From assembly GCA_012513515.1 (NCBI GenBank), contig JAAZCA010000013.1:1-37259 (forward strand): a DNA stretch of 37,259 nt, read 5' to 3'. The position numbers and the translations under genes are program-made. Below are positions 7,762 to 16,131 of this stretch, piece after piece. Numbering within the stretch: position 1 is the first letter of the stretch; each line of letters opens with the position of its first letter. The notes beneath the pieces are model-generated. The model worked only from the letters and a program-made list of their open reading frames with translations. It was not told the origin of the DNA and searched no databases. The DNA comes from Myxococcales bacterium (GTDB lineage Bacteria > UBA10199 > 2-02-FULL-44-16 > JAAZCA01).

Positions 7762-7793
7762 GACTCCCCCTTGAAAGGTTTATTCGAGCGCGG

Positions 7794-7823
7794 TTTATAC
7801 AACTTGCCGGTCTGACATGTCAA
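7794..7823 (-). promoter_or_regulatory. Sigma70-type promoter of the ppiC-like gene
   Basis: On the minus strand TTGACA (7818-7823) is followed after 18 bases by TATAAA (7794-7799), about 33 bases ahead of the start codon. The -35 box is part of the perfect palindrome TGACATGTCA at 7813-7822, which could also be an operator. Confidence 0.65.
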
Positions 7824-7849
7824 ATAAGATGAAGCCCGAGGGTTTCTGG

Positions 7850-8122
7850 TCAATACCTTATTTGAAAAGCGGAGAACTCTCCTGCAGGCTCTTCCCATGA
7901 AAGATCGAATTTATCGACTTTTGCCGCTGGTGGTCCTTTTTGACACCACCTGGCCAGCTTTTCGAGCGACTCCTTCTTCCCTTCAGCCGTGATTTCTACC
8001 CCTCCGTCGGGAAGGTTTCTTACAAAGCCGGTCAGCCCCAACGCTTTGGCCTCTTTTTCGGTGTTGGCCCTGTAAAATACCCCCTGAACCCTTCCTCCAA
8101 CCCTTATTTTTATTCTCTTCAT
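7850..8122 (-). CDS. acyP: Acylphosphatase
   Basis: 90 residues from the ATG at 8122, the usual length of the family. It hydrolyses the carboxyl-phosphate bond of acylphosphates in the cytoplasm. Motifs: GRVQGVFYRANT, with the catalytic Arg of the phosphate-binding loop, and GFVRNLPDGGVEI, with the catalytic Asn. A TTG twelve codons upstream (8158) also stays in frame, but neither start has a convincing ribosome site. It is divergent from ruvX with 58 bases between the two starts, and it lies upstream of the ppiC-like gene, which has its own promoter. Confidence 0.9.
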   Translation of the reverse strand: MKRIKIRVGGRVQGVFYRANTEKEAKALGLTGFVRNLPDGGVEITAEGKKESLEKLARWCQKGPPAAKVDKFDLSWEEPAGEFSAFQIRY

Positions 8123-8180
8123 GTTCGAATGGATGCCAGCATTATCTTGCAAAATCAAGCTGTTGTTGTAGCTATATCAG

Positions 8181-8615
8181 GTGCGAATAATCTGTCTGGA
8201 TGTAGGCGAAAAGAGGATAGGGGTAGCTGCCAGCGACCCGTTTGGCTGGACGGCACAGCCCGTAGAAGTTATCACCAGAAAAAAAATATTGAATGATTTC
8301 AAAAGGATAGAATTTTTATGCAGGGAACTTTCGGCCGAACTTCTGCTTATTGGGATACCCCTTGATGCCGAAGGGGGGGTTGGCTTGCAGGCTCGCAAGG
8401 TGCGAAAGTTTGCCGACAAGCTTCTATTGCACCTTGAAAAATCCGGGATTACGATTCCTATGGAGTACTGGGATGAGAGATACTCCACCGCCGAGGCGGA
8501 GCGAAGGCTCGTCGAAAGCGATCTCTCTCGCGCTAAGAGAAAACGCGTCATAGACAAGATGGCTGCGGTTGTAATCCTAGAGGGGTATCTCTTTGCAAAC
8601 GGGGATGGAAAATAG
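8181..8615 (+). CDS. ruvX: Putative Holliday junction resolvase / pre-16S rRNA nuclease (RuvX/YqgF)
   Basis: 144 residues with a GTG start at 8181 (MRIICLDVGEKRIGVA). This is the RNase H-fold YqgF family, implicated in pre-16S rRNA 5' processing and proposed as a Holliday junction resolvase. Motifs: the first catalytic Asp in LDVGEKRIGVAASD, LLIGIPLDAEG, the WDERYSTAEAERRL stretch and the last acidic motif DKMAAVVILEGYL. Length is typical. It is followed 17 bases later by mltG, a conserved pairing in many bacteria. It opens the long forward-strand run of genes that leads into the catabolic operon. Confidence 0.92.
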   Translation: MRIICLDVGEKRIGVAASDPFGWTAQPVEVITRKKILNDFKRIEFLCRELSAELLLIGIPLDAEGGVGLQARKVRKFADKLLLHLEKSGITIPMEYWDERYSTAEAERRLVESDLSRAKRKRVIDKMAAVVILEGYLFANGDGK

Positions 8616-8632
8616 TTTTGCAGGGGGACGGA

Positions 8633-9640
8633 ATGATAAAAAAATTTTTCAAATTTATTCTTCTGCTGACCTTCATCACCGTGGCCGTGGCGGCCCTCTC
8701 ATTTTATGTGGCGGCCACCAAGTGGAGGTCCCCTTCCGATGCCGAACTCGATGTGAGGCCAGGTTCTTCCCTCAGGAGTATCGCGGCGCAGATGCACGAT
8801 GTGGGAATCATAAGGGTCCCCAAACTTTTTGAACTTTACGTCAGGTCGAAGGGGGCGGGTGGAAAGATGAAAGCGGGGATGTACGATTTTCCGGCTGGTA
8901 TGAACATGATCGAGGCTGCAGGAAAGCTCATCAGCGGAGATGTCCGCGCATACGACTTCACAATCATAGAGGGTTGGAACATAGAGGATATAGCGAAGGC
9001 CCTAGTCGGCAAGCCGTTCATAGTAAATGATGATATGCCTGCGGAGTTTAGGAGGCTTGCGCGCGACGAATCGCTCATGGACGAGCTCGGCATTTTTGAG
9101 GTCCCCTCTTTCGAAGGGTTTTTATTTCCGGACACATATCGATTCGACTATCCTCTCTCCGCAAAGGATTTCATAAGGCGGCTAGTATCGAGGTTTGATG
9201 AGGTTTGGCGATCCGTGCCCTCCGGAGGGGATGGAAGAAGCAGGAACGAGATCATCACGCTTGCCTCTATCGTGGAAAAGGAGACCGGAATTCCATCGGA
9301 GAGAGCTTTAGTTGCGGGCGTGTTCATGAACAGGCTTTTGAAGGGGATAGCTCTCCAGAGCGATCCGACGATCATCTACGGTCTTTCGAATTTTGACGGC
9401 AACATCAGGAAGCCCGATATATCCAATCCTCATCCATATAACACCTATGTTCACCGCGGGCTGCCGCCTGGCCCAATATGCAATCCTGGCAGGGCTTCAA
9501 TCATAGCAGCTATGAACCCCGAAAAGACTGAATATTTCTATTTCGTATCGATGAATGACGGCTCACATCACTTTTCCAAGGACCTCGCAGAGCATCTCAA
9601 GGCGGTCAGGAGATATCAGACCTTTCGGAGCGATAAATGA
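8633..9640 (+). CDS. mltG: Endolytic murein transglycosylase (MltG/YceG)
   Basis: 335 residues from the ATG at 8633, with AGGGGGA four bases upstream. A TTG at 8618 is a poorer start. The N-terminal membrane anchor is at about 5-25, then a LysM-like subdomain (about 35-80) and the YceG catalytic domain with the family glutamate in ITLASIVEKETG and the motifs GVFMNRL, LQSDPTIIYGL, NPHPYNTYVHRGLPPGPICNPG. The enzyme cuts nascent glycan strands at the inner membrane and is thought to set chain length. Its stop overlaps the ssnA start by 4 bases (ATGA), so housekeeping and catabolic genes are joined in one transcript, which is unusual. Confidence 0.93.
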   Translation: MIKKFFKFILLLTFITVAVAALSFYVAATKWRSPSDAELDVRPGSSLRSIAAQMHDVGIIRVPKLFELYVRSKGAGGKMKAGMYDFPAGMNMIEAAGKLISGDVRAYDFTIIEGWNIEDIAKALVGKPFIVNDDMPAEFRRLARDESLMDELGIFEVPSFEGFLFPDTYRFDYPLSAKDFIRRLVSRFDEVWRSVPSGGDGRSRNEIITLASIVEKETGIPSERALVAGVFMNRLLKGIALQSDPTIIYGLSNFDGNIRKPDISNPHPYNTYVHRGLPPGPICNPGRASIIAAMNPEKTEYFYFVSMNDGSHHFSKDLAEHLKAVRRYQTFRSDK

Positions 9641-10977
9641 ACGAAAAGAAGATTCTTATTTCAAACGGGAGCGTCATCTGCGGGAATGGAAAGGTTTTCC
9701 CCAAGGGATGGATTCTGATCGACGGCGGAAAAATTTCCAGAATGGGTTCTTCGAAGCCCCCTTCTTGCGGAGAGAATACGATAGTTCTGGATGCTCAGGG
9801 GCACTATGTTATGCCCGGTTTTATAAATGCCCACACTCATCTGTACAGTCAGCTCGCGCGCGGTATCCCTGCGGGCAGGATGAAGAGTTTTGGACAAGTT
9901 CTCAAAGGGCTATGGTGGAAGCTCGATCGCGCTCTCACGCTCGAGGACGTGTACGTGAGCGCCACGCTTGGTGCGGTTGAGGCTATCAAGTCCGGAGTTA
10001 CCACGGTAGTGGATCATCACGCTAGCTATGGCGCTATCACCGGTTCACTTGGCGCGGTTTCAGAGGCCGTATCGAATCTTGGAGTGCGCGCCTCTATCTG
10101 TTTTGAAATATCCGACAGGTGCGGCAAAGGGGCGCGCGATGAGGCGGTGGCCGAGACCGGGCTTTATCTGGAGAGTTTGAAAAATCATCAGGCGAGCGAT
10201 CCGCGTTTTCTTCTCAGGGGGATGGTGGGATTGCATGCATCCATGACCCTCTCGGACGAAACCCTCGAGCAGGCTCTCGAACTCATGGAGATATTCGGCG
10301 TAGGGGCGCACGTTCATGTTGCAGAAGGAATTGAGGATGTAAATGCGACGCGAAAGATCTGCGGTCTTAGCCCGGCAGCTCGCTTGGTCAGGAAGGGAAT
10401 CTTGAATCCGAACTCCCTTGCTATTCACTGCGTCCACGTCGACGAGGAGGATATCAAACTCATAAAAAAGGCCGGATGTTATGCCGTGCACAACCCATCT
10501 TCCAATCTCAATAACGCGGTTGGAGTTGCTCCATTTCTAGCTCTCTGCAGGGGCGGCGTTCCGGTCGCTATAGGAACTGACGGAATGAGCTCGGGCGTGG
10601 CCTGTGATATAAAACTGGCGTCGGTTCTCCATAAGCCTGGAGCCTTGGATGCGCAGGCTGCTTGGAATGAAGTCGAAGGCGCCGTCCGTTTCGTTGCTCC
10701 GCATATGGTTTCCGGAATGTTTGGCTGCAGCGTGGGCGTTTTGGAAAAAGGTGCCGCTGCAGATGTAATAATAGTCGATGATGCGCCGCCAACTCTTCTT
10801 GACGGAAAAAATTCGTGGGGGCACACTATTTTTGGCGTGTTGAATGCGCGGGTGCGCACCACGATAATCGACGGAAAAATTCGGATGCATGATTTTCAAA
10901 TGGCTGATATAGACGAAATTTCTCTCTCCAATGCTGCGAGGAAGCTTTCGAAGCGGCTTTGGAAGAGGATCATTTGA
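9637..10977 (+). CDS. ssnA: SsnA-type amidohydrolase / putative aminohydrolase
   Basis: 446-residue metal-dependent hydrolase of the amidohydrolase superfamily. It has the metal HxH pair in NAHTHLYSQ (His66, His68), GLHASMTLSDE, HVHVAEG and HCVHVDEEDI for further metal and substrate His residues, and the catalytic Asp in GTDGMSSG. In enterics SsnA sits in the purine and selenium-linked gene cluster with ygeW, ygeY, hyuA and ygfK, and related enzymes deaminate guanine or other purines and pterins. The same partners follow here, which supports the SsnA call over a plain guanine deaminase. It overlaps mltG by 4 bases. The exact substrate is not proven. Confidence 0.8.
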   Translation: MNEKKILISNGSVICGNGKVFPKGWILIDGGKISRMGSSKPPSCGENTIVLDAQGHYVMPGFINAHTHLYSQLARGIPAGRMKSFGQVLKGLWWKLDRALTLEDVYVSATLGAVEAIKSGVTTVVDHHASYGAITGSLGAVSEAVSNLGVRASICFEISDRCGKGARDEAVAETGLYLESLKNHQASDPRFLLRGMVGLHASMTLSDETLEQALELMEIFGVGAHVHVAEGIEDVNATRKICGLSPAARLVRKGILNPNSLAIHCVHVDEEDIKLIKKAGCYAVHNPSSNLNNAVGVAPFLALCRGGVPVAIGTDGMSSGVACDIKLASVLHKPGALDAQAAWNEVEGAVRFVAPHMVSGMFGCSVGVLEKGAAADVIIVDDAPPTLLDGKNSWGHTIFGVLNARVRTTIIDGKIRMHDFQMADIDEISLSNAARKLSKRLWKRII

Positions 10978-11035
10978 AAATATATACTTTTACCGGCGTC
11001 TGTGCCGACTAATTTTTGATCGATGGAGGTTGTCA

Positions 11036-12418
11036 ATGGTTAAAGAACTTGTTTGGGGCCCCACCTACGATGAGATGCTCGATCCCTCAAAGATTCCACA
11101 CGCTGTTCGGAGCAAGGCGATAGAAGCGCTGGAGGGAGATCCGCTTTCGCCGCTCAATCTTTACAATATTTCCTGGAAGGATTCTTCCAACAGGATACGT
11201 CATATCGTTCTTCCCAAGGAGCTTACCGGGGTTGACGCTGAAATATGTGTGATAACCGGGCGGGGTTTTCCAACCGGCAGCCACAAGGTCGGTGCGACCT
11301 ATTCGTGCACGGTTGAAAAACAGATCGCTGGCGAAATAGAGCCTGGCAGACATCGCCTTATATGGCCTTCGACAGGGAACTTTGGAGTGGGTGGCGCCTA
11401 CGTCGGTGAACGAATGAACTACGAATCGCTCGTCATTCTTCCTGAAGAGGTAAGCAAGGAGCGCTTCGAAAAAATTGCCTGGTACGGAGCTAAGTACTTC
11501 AAGACGCCGGGGTGCGAATCAAACGTGAAAGAAATCTATGACAAGACGCACGAGCTGGAGCAAGAGCCAAACACCATCACGGTGAATCAGTTCACCGAGT
11601 TTGCGAACTATCGTTTTCATTACTACGTGACAGGCAATACCCTCGTCGAACTCTTCGAAGAGTTGAAACGCAGGGGCGTCGGCAGCAGGTTTGCCGCGAT
11701 AACTTCCGCTATGGGCTCGGCCGGCACCATCGCCTGCGGAGACAGGGTGAAGGAGAGCCATCCCAGTTGTCGCATAATCGGGCTTGAGCCTGTGCAGTGC
11801 CCGACGCTCTACTCAAACGGTTTTGGGGGGCACGACATACAGGGGATAGGGGGCAAGCACGTCACATGGATTCACAATACCGACAACACCGACGCGATGA
11901 TCTGCATAGACGAATGGGATTCAAAAAAGGGGATGCAGCTCATTCATGAAGAGGTCGGGACCGAACTCCTTGTCAGCCTCGGCGCGGATAGAAATGTGAT
12001 GGAGGAGATGAAGGACCTCTTCGGCATATCCGGTATATGCAATATACTAGGGGCGATAAAGGCCGCGAAATTTTATGGATTTGGAAAAGGCGATATACTC
12101 TTCACCATTGCAACTGACTCTATCGACAGGTATTACAGCATTCTGGATCAGATGAACAAATTGCTTGGGAAGATGGACAAGGCTGAGGCCGAACGGAGGC
12201 TTGTTTCCATATTTCACCGACAGGGGACGGACTATGTGCTTGAGGGAACGAAACACGCTCACGACTGCTGGGCCAACCTGAAGTATTACACATGGGTGGA
12301 GCAACAGGGCAAAAGCGAGGAGGAATTGCGCGCCCAGAGGTCTCAGGAATATTGGAAGAAGCATCTGGCCGGGATCGCCGATACAAACAGAGCTATAATT
12401 GAACGCAGAAGGTTTTAA
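11036..12418 (+). CDS. PLP-dependent beta-family (fold type II) enzyme of the purine/selenium-type cluster
   Basis: 460 residues from the ATG at 11036, with GGAGGT just upstream. A longer open frame to 10931 runs into ssnA and is not used. Fold type II features: the presumed PLP Lys84 in TGSHKVGATYS, the phosphate or substrate loop PSTGNFGVGG, and a glycine-rich GSAGTI. Its sequence is not that of the YgeX diaminopropionate ammonia-lyase that normally occupies this cluster in E. coli; it looks closer to cysteine synthase-like proteins with long N- and C-terminal extensions. I infer an ammonia-lyase or beta-elimination/replacement step on an amino acid intermediate. The family is clear, the reaction is not. 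Confidence 0.72.
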   Translation: MVKELVWGPTYDEMLDPSKIPHAVRSKAIEALEGDPLSPLNLYNISWKDSSNRIRHIVLPKELTGVDAEICVITGRGFPTGSHKVGATYSCTVEKQIAGEIEPGRHRLIWPSTGNFGVGGAYVGERMNYESLVILPEEVSKERFEKIAWYGAKYFKTPGCESNVKEIYDKTHELEQEPNTITVNQFTEFANYRFHYYVTGNTLVELFEELKRRGVGSRFAAITSAMGSAGTIACGDRVKESHPSCRIIGLEPVQCPTLYSNGFGGHDIQGIGGKHVTWIHNTDNTDAMICIDEWDSKKGMQLIHEEVGTELLVSLGADRNVMEEMKDLFGISGICNILGAIKAAKFYGFGKGDILFTIATDSIDRYYSILDQMNKLLGKMDKAEAERRLVSIFHRQGTDYVLEGTKHAHDCWANLKYYTWVEQQGKSEEELRAQRSQEYWKKHLAGIADTNRAIIERRRF

Positions 12419-12435
12419 TTTTTTGGAGTGTACAG

Positions 12436-13809
12436 ATGGAAGCTGTCAGAAACGCCAAGATATCTGCGCTGGATGGAAATTCAACGCGCTTGGTTGATAT
12501 CGCGATCAAAGATGGTATCGTCGCTGAAATTCTTCCCTCTGGTACTGTGCCGGCATCTGATGATGCGCTGGATGCCAAAGGGATGCTTCTCCTTCCTGGC
12601 GCTCTCGATCCCCATGTTCATTTCGATACCCCCGGTTATACCGACAGGGAGGATTTTTCCTGCGGTTCGATGGAGGCGGCTTCAGGTGGAGTTACGTGCG
12701 TTATAGATATGCCAGACACCTCCGTTCCTCCGGTTACCAATAGAAAAAATTTTCAGGCCAAGCTGAAAGTCATCTCCGAGATGTCGGTGATAGATTTTGC
12801 GCTCTGGGGCGGGATCTCCGGCAATTCGATCAGGCAGGCGAATTGGAAGAAGGATGTACAGTCCCTGATCGATCTTGGCGTGGTAGGATTCAAGACCTAT
12901 CTGCTCTCCGGCATGCGAGAATTCGAAAATCTCTATCCCCTCGAGCTCGTCGAGGCGATAAAGTGCGTGAAGGACTTGGGTTCCATAGTCGGACTTCATG
13001 CCGAGGACAGGGAGTTCGTGCAGAAGAAGATGGCCATGCTGCAGACCGCAGGGCGATTCGATCCTAAGGCATATTATGAATGCAGGATGGATCCTTCCGA
13101 ACTCAATGGCGTCATACAAGGTGTTTCCATCGCATCAGAGACGCGATGCCCTTTGCACATAGTCCATCTTGGGTCGGCCAAGGGGCTGAAGGAGATAGTC
13201 AAGGCCCGTTCATCAGGAGTTGATCTTACATGCGAGACATGCGCTCATTATCTGGCTTTTTCATTCGAGGATCTGATCTCCATGGGGTCCGTGCTAAAAA
13301 CTGCTCCGGTGGTCAAGACCTACGAAGATTCCGCCGCTCTCTGGAACGCTGTCTGCGATGGGACGATCGACTTCGTTGCCAGCGATCATGCTCCTTGCAG
13401 GGATGTTGAAAAAAATACGGGAAGCATCTGGACCGATTACGCCGGCACCCCCGGCACTGGCCTGATGTTCCCATATATCTTTTCGGAGGGGTATTTAAAA
13501 GGGAGGTTCGATCTATCCAGGCTCATCCAGCTGACATCTTCTTCCGCTGCCAAGCGGTTCGGGCTTTATCCTAAAAAAGGCGCTATTGCAGCAGGCAGCG
13601 ATGCGGATTTTATGATTGTGGATGAAACTAAAAAATGGACAGTGAAGGGCTCAAGTTTTTTTTCAAAGGGCCACCTCACTCCCTTCGAGGGAAGGGAATT
13701 CACGGGGAAGGTTGTAACTACAATCTGCCGGGGCAGCGTCGTCTATGATCATAGGTCTGGATTCAAAGTTTCTCCCGGGTACGGAAAGTTTGTGGATAGA
13801 AAACATTAG
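12436..13809 (+). CDS. hyuA: Dihydropyrimidinase/allantoinase-like cyclic amidohydrolase
   Basis: 457 residues. It hydrolyses a cyclic amide ring (hydantoin, dihydropyrimidine or allantoin type). Binuclear metal site: His60 and His62 in DPHVHFDTPG, the carboxylatable Lys153 in GFKTYLL, His188 in GLHAEDRE, His244 in HIVHLGSA and the catalytic Asp in ASDHAPC. Start is the ATG at 12436, preceded by TTGGAGTG. It corresponds to hyuA of the enteric ygeW-ygeX-ygeY-hyuA cluster, and several motifs look allantoinase-like. PreT/PreA in the same operon would deliver a reduced pyrimidine, so dihydropyrimidine is one possible substrate. Which ring it opens cannot be decided here. Confidence 0.8.
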   Translation: MEAVRNAKISALDGNSTRLVDIAIKDGIVAEILPSGTVPASDDALDAKGMLLLPGALDPHVHFDTPGYTDREDFSCGSMEAASGGVTCVIDMPDTSVPPVTNRKNFQAKLKVISEMSVIDFALWGGISGNSIRQANWKKDVQSLIDLGVVGFKTYLLSGMREFENLYPLELVEAIKCVKDLGSIVGLHAEDREFVQKKMAMLQTAGRFDPKAYYECRMDPSELNGVIQGVSIASETRCPLHIVHLGSAKGLKEIVKARSSGVDLTCETCAHYLAFSFEDLISMGSVLKTAPVVKTYEDSAALWNAVCDGTIDFVASDHAPCRDVEKNTGSIWTDYAGTPGTGLMFPYIFSEGYLKGRFDLSRLIQLTSSSAAKRFGLYPKKGAIAAGSDADFMIVDETKKWTVKGSSFFSKGHLTPFEGREFTGKVVTTICRGSVVYDHRSGFKVSPGYGKFVDRKH

Positions 13810-13818
13810 GAGGTCGTC

Positions 13819-15021
13819 ATGTCGAATATCTCAATGCAAATAGCCCGTCTTGCCGAGTCACTTTCCACCAGCATCGCGAATTTTTTGGCGGATATAGTTT
13901 CTATCCCTTCCCTCTCCGGAGATGAAAAGAGGGTGGTCGAGCGCATAGGTCATGAGATGAAGGCGGTAGGTTTCGACGAGGTCCGCGTCGACGGACTGGG
14001 GTCCGTCATCGGGAGGATAGGGAGCGGAAAAAAGATAATAGCGATGGATGCGCATATCGACACGGTGGATGTTGGGACGCGCGAACTTTGGGACTTCGAC
14101 CCTTTCGACGGGCACGTCAAAGGAGGCAAGGTGTGGGGACGTGGCGCCGCCGATCAAAAGGGTGGAATAGCTTCGCTGGTTTACGCCGGCAAGATCATTA
14201 AGGAGCTTGGGCTTGAGGATGATTACACGCTGCTGGTTACAGGCACCGTGATGGAAGAGGATTGCGATGGACTGTGCTGGGACTATCTTATCAGGGAAGA
14301 AAATGTGAGGCCGGATCTCTGTCTCATTACCGAACCCACGGGGCTCAGAATATATCGCGGCCACAGGGGCCGTATGGAGATGAAGGTGAACGTTAAGGGG
14401 CTGTCATCACACGGATCAGCGCCCGAGCGCGGCGACAATGCGATATACAAGATGGCCCCGCTTGTTCTGGATATAGAAAAACTCAATGCTGAACTTCAGC
14501 CTGACACAGAAAATTTTCTCGGCAAGGGCACCGTCGTCGTGAGCGATATATCGTCGGTCAGTCCTTCGCTTTGTGCCGTGGCCGATGGATGCTCCATACA
14601 TCTCGATAGAAGGCTTACTGCGGGCGAGACAAAGGATATAGCAGTTGGACAGATACTCAACATAGTCGGGCGCGCTGGCGGCAAGGTGAGTATCCCCGTT
14701 TATGACAAACCGGGATACACTGGCAAGTCTCACCCCATGGAGTCATACTTCCCGACTTGGGTTACTCCAAAGGATCACCCTGCGGTTCGCGCCGCAGTTT
14801 CGTCATATGAAGGGCTCTTCAATTCCAAACCCGTCGTGGATAAGTGGACCTTTTCTACCAACGGCGTGACGGTCATGGGGGTCCACGGAATTCCTTGCGT
14901 AGGTTTCGGCCCCGGATTCGAAGAACAGGCGCATGCTCCGAATGAATGGACTCCTGTCGAACATCTCTGGAAGGCCGCGGCATTTTATGCGCAGTATCCC
15001 AAATCATATCTTTCTTTATAG
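13819..15021 (+). CDS. ygeY: YgeY-like M20 family peptidase/amidohydrolase
   Basis: 400-residue zinc-dependent M20 hydrolase related to ArgE and DapE. Metal ligands: His79 and the following Asp81 in AMDAHIDTVD, Asp112 in GRGAADQKGG, the Glu pair in VMEEDCDG, and a late His in the EEQAHAPNEW region. A dimerisation domain lies between about 180 and 300 (RGRMEMKVNVKGLSSHGSAPE). Start is the ATG at 13819 behind AGGAGG. YgeY is the standard neighbour of YgeW and HyuA, and is expected to cleave an amide or carbamoyl intermediate made by the ring-opening enzyme. The 95 bases after it probably contain a second promoter. Confidence 0.85.
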   Translation: MSNISMQIARLAESLSTSIANFLADIVSIPSLSGDEKRVVERIGHEMKAVGFDEVRVDGLGSVIGRIGSGKKIIAMDAHIDTVDVGTRELWDFDPFDGHVKGGKVWGRGAADQKGGIASLVYAGKIIKELGLEDDYTLLVTGTVMEEDCDGLCWDYLIREENVRPDLCLITEPTGLRIYRGHRGRMEMKVNVKGLSSHGSAPERGDNAIYKMAPLVLDIEKLNAELQPDTENFLGKGTVVVSDISSVSPSLCAVADGCSIHLDRRLTAGETKDIAVGQILNIVGRAGGKVSIPVYDKPGYTGKSHPMESYFPTWVTPKDHPAVRAAVSSYEGLFNSKPVVDKWTFSTNGVTVMGVHGIPCVGFGPGFEEQAHAPNEWTPVEHLWKAAAFYAQYPKSYLSL

Positions 15022-15061
15022 CGTGACTCAAATGAGGGTTATTTGTAAGTTTTTGCTGCGC

Positions 15062-15088
15062 TTGTAATTTTGGATGTCCTGATATAGT
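15062..15088 (+). promoter_or_regulatory. Possible internal promoter before the carbamoyltransferase gene
   Basis: TTGTAA (15062-15067) and TATAGT (15083-15088) are separated by 15 bases, 29 bases ahead of the ATG at 15117. The gap of 95 bases is the longest inside the operon, which favours a secondary promoter. The spacer is short, so confidence is limited. Confidence 0.35.
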
Positions 15089-15116
15089 GCTGATACACAA
15101 ATAGAAGGGAGGCATC

Positions 15117-16127
15117 ATGTCATCTATGAAAGGAAGGCATTTCATTACAACGCAGGATTGGAGCAAGGCGGAGCTGGATCGTGCGCTCGAACTTTCCTTT
15201 GAGCTGAAGGAAAAAAAGAAAAGGGGAGAGATTACGGACTGGCTGAAGAATCAGACGGTTTTCATGATCTTCTACGAACAGTCGACGCGCACCAGAAATT
15301 CCATGGGCTGCGGGATAACCCAGTTGGGCGGGAGTTCACACGATCTGACTCCTGACAAGATGCAGCTCTCTCACGGTGAAACGGCGAAGGATACCGCGCA
15401 GGTTCTTTCGAGGATGGGGCACGCCATCGCATGCCGCAACTGTTTTTATGATATAGGCAACAAGTACCTTCGCGAGATGGCTAAGTGGTCCGACATCCCG
15501 ATTCTGAGCCTTCAGTGCGATGTTTATCATCCCATGCAGGTTATGGCCGATACGATGGTGATGCAGGAAAAGTTCGGGAAAAATCTCAAGGGGCTTAAAG
15601 TTACGATCAGCTGGGCATATGCAGAAAGTCATGCCAAACCCGTCTCGGTTCCGCAGTCCCAGCTTCTTATGTTCGCGCGCTACGGGGTGGATATCACTGT
15701 TGCCGCTCCGAAAGAGTTTCCGCTTCAAAAAAATATAGTTGAACAGGCCCGAAAGAATGCGGCGGAAGGCGGCGGTTCGATTCGTTTCGTCGACGATATG
15801 GACGCCGGGTTCGAGGGCGCCCAGGTTGTCATTCCCAAAAACTGGGGAGGCTTTGCGCACTTTGATAAATGGAACGACAGCGATGAGCAGAAGCACGAGA
15901 TGAAAGCAAATCTAGAAAAATATAAGAGCTGGATCTGCGATGAGCGCCGCATGAAGCTCGCATCCAAGGACGTGAAATACATGCATGCGCTGCCTGCCGA
16001 CCGCGGGAAGGAAGTCACTGATGCTGTTATAGACAATGAAAACTGGTCCATCGTAATAGACGAAGCCGAAAACAGGCTACATACCGCCAAGGCGGTCATG
16101 GCCCTTACAATGGGCGGGATCTCTTGA
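15117..16127 (+). CDS. ygeW: YgeW-like carbamoyltransferase
   Basis: 336 residues. This is an aspartate/ornithine carbamoyltransferase superfamily member of the YgeW type. The carbamoyl-phosphate loop is STRTR at 56-60, the second site is HPMQ at 138-141 (the family usually has HPTQ), and the C-terminal motif MHALPADRG corresponds to the HCLP or HALP loop. Start is the ATG at 15117 behind GGGAGG. YgeW proteins carry out carbamoyl transfer or, in the catabolic direction, phosphorolysis of a carbamoylated amine to carbamoyl phosphate. A carbamate kinase (YqeA) that would recover ATP is not in the window. It sits 4 bases ahead of the FHA gene. Confidence 0.85.
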   Translation: MSSMKGRHFITTQDWSKAELDRALELSFELKEKKKRGEITDWLKNQTVFMIFYEQSTRTRNSMGCGITQLGGSSHDLTPDKMQLSHGETAKDTAQVLSRMGHAIACRNCFYDIGNKYLREMAKWSDIPILSLQCDVYHPMQVMADTMVMQEKFGKNLKGLKVTISWAYAESHAKPVSVPQSQLLMFARYGVDITVAAPKEFPLQKNIVEQARKNAAEGGGSIRFVDDMDAGFEGAQVVIPKNWGGFAHFDKWNDSDEQKHEMKANLEKYKSWICDERRMKLASKDVKYMHALPADRGKEVTDAVIDNENWSIVIDEAENRLHTAKAVMALTMGGIS

Positions 16128-16131
16128 GACT

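Noticed and set aside
11036-12418. Naming the PLP enzyme ygeX (diaminopropionate ammonia-lyase)
   Set aside because: The motifs and length differ from YgeX; only position in the cluster suggests it.
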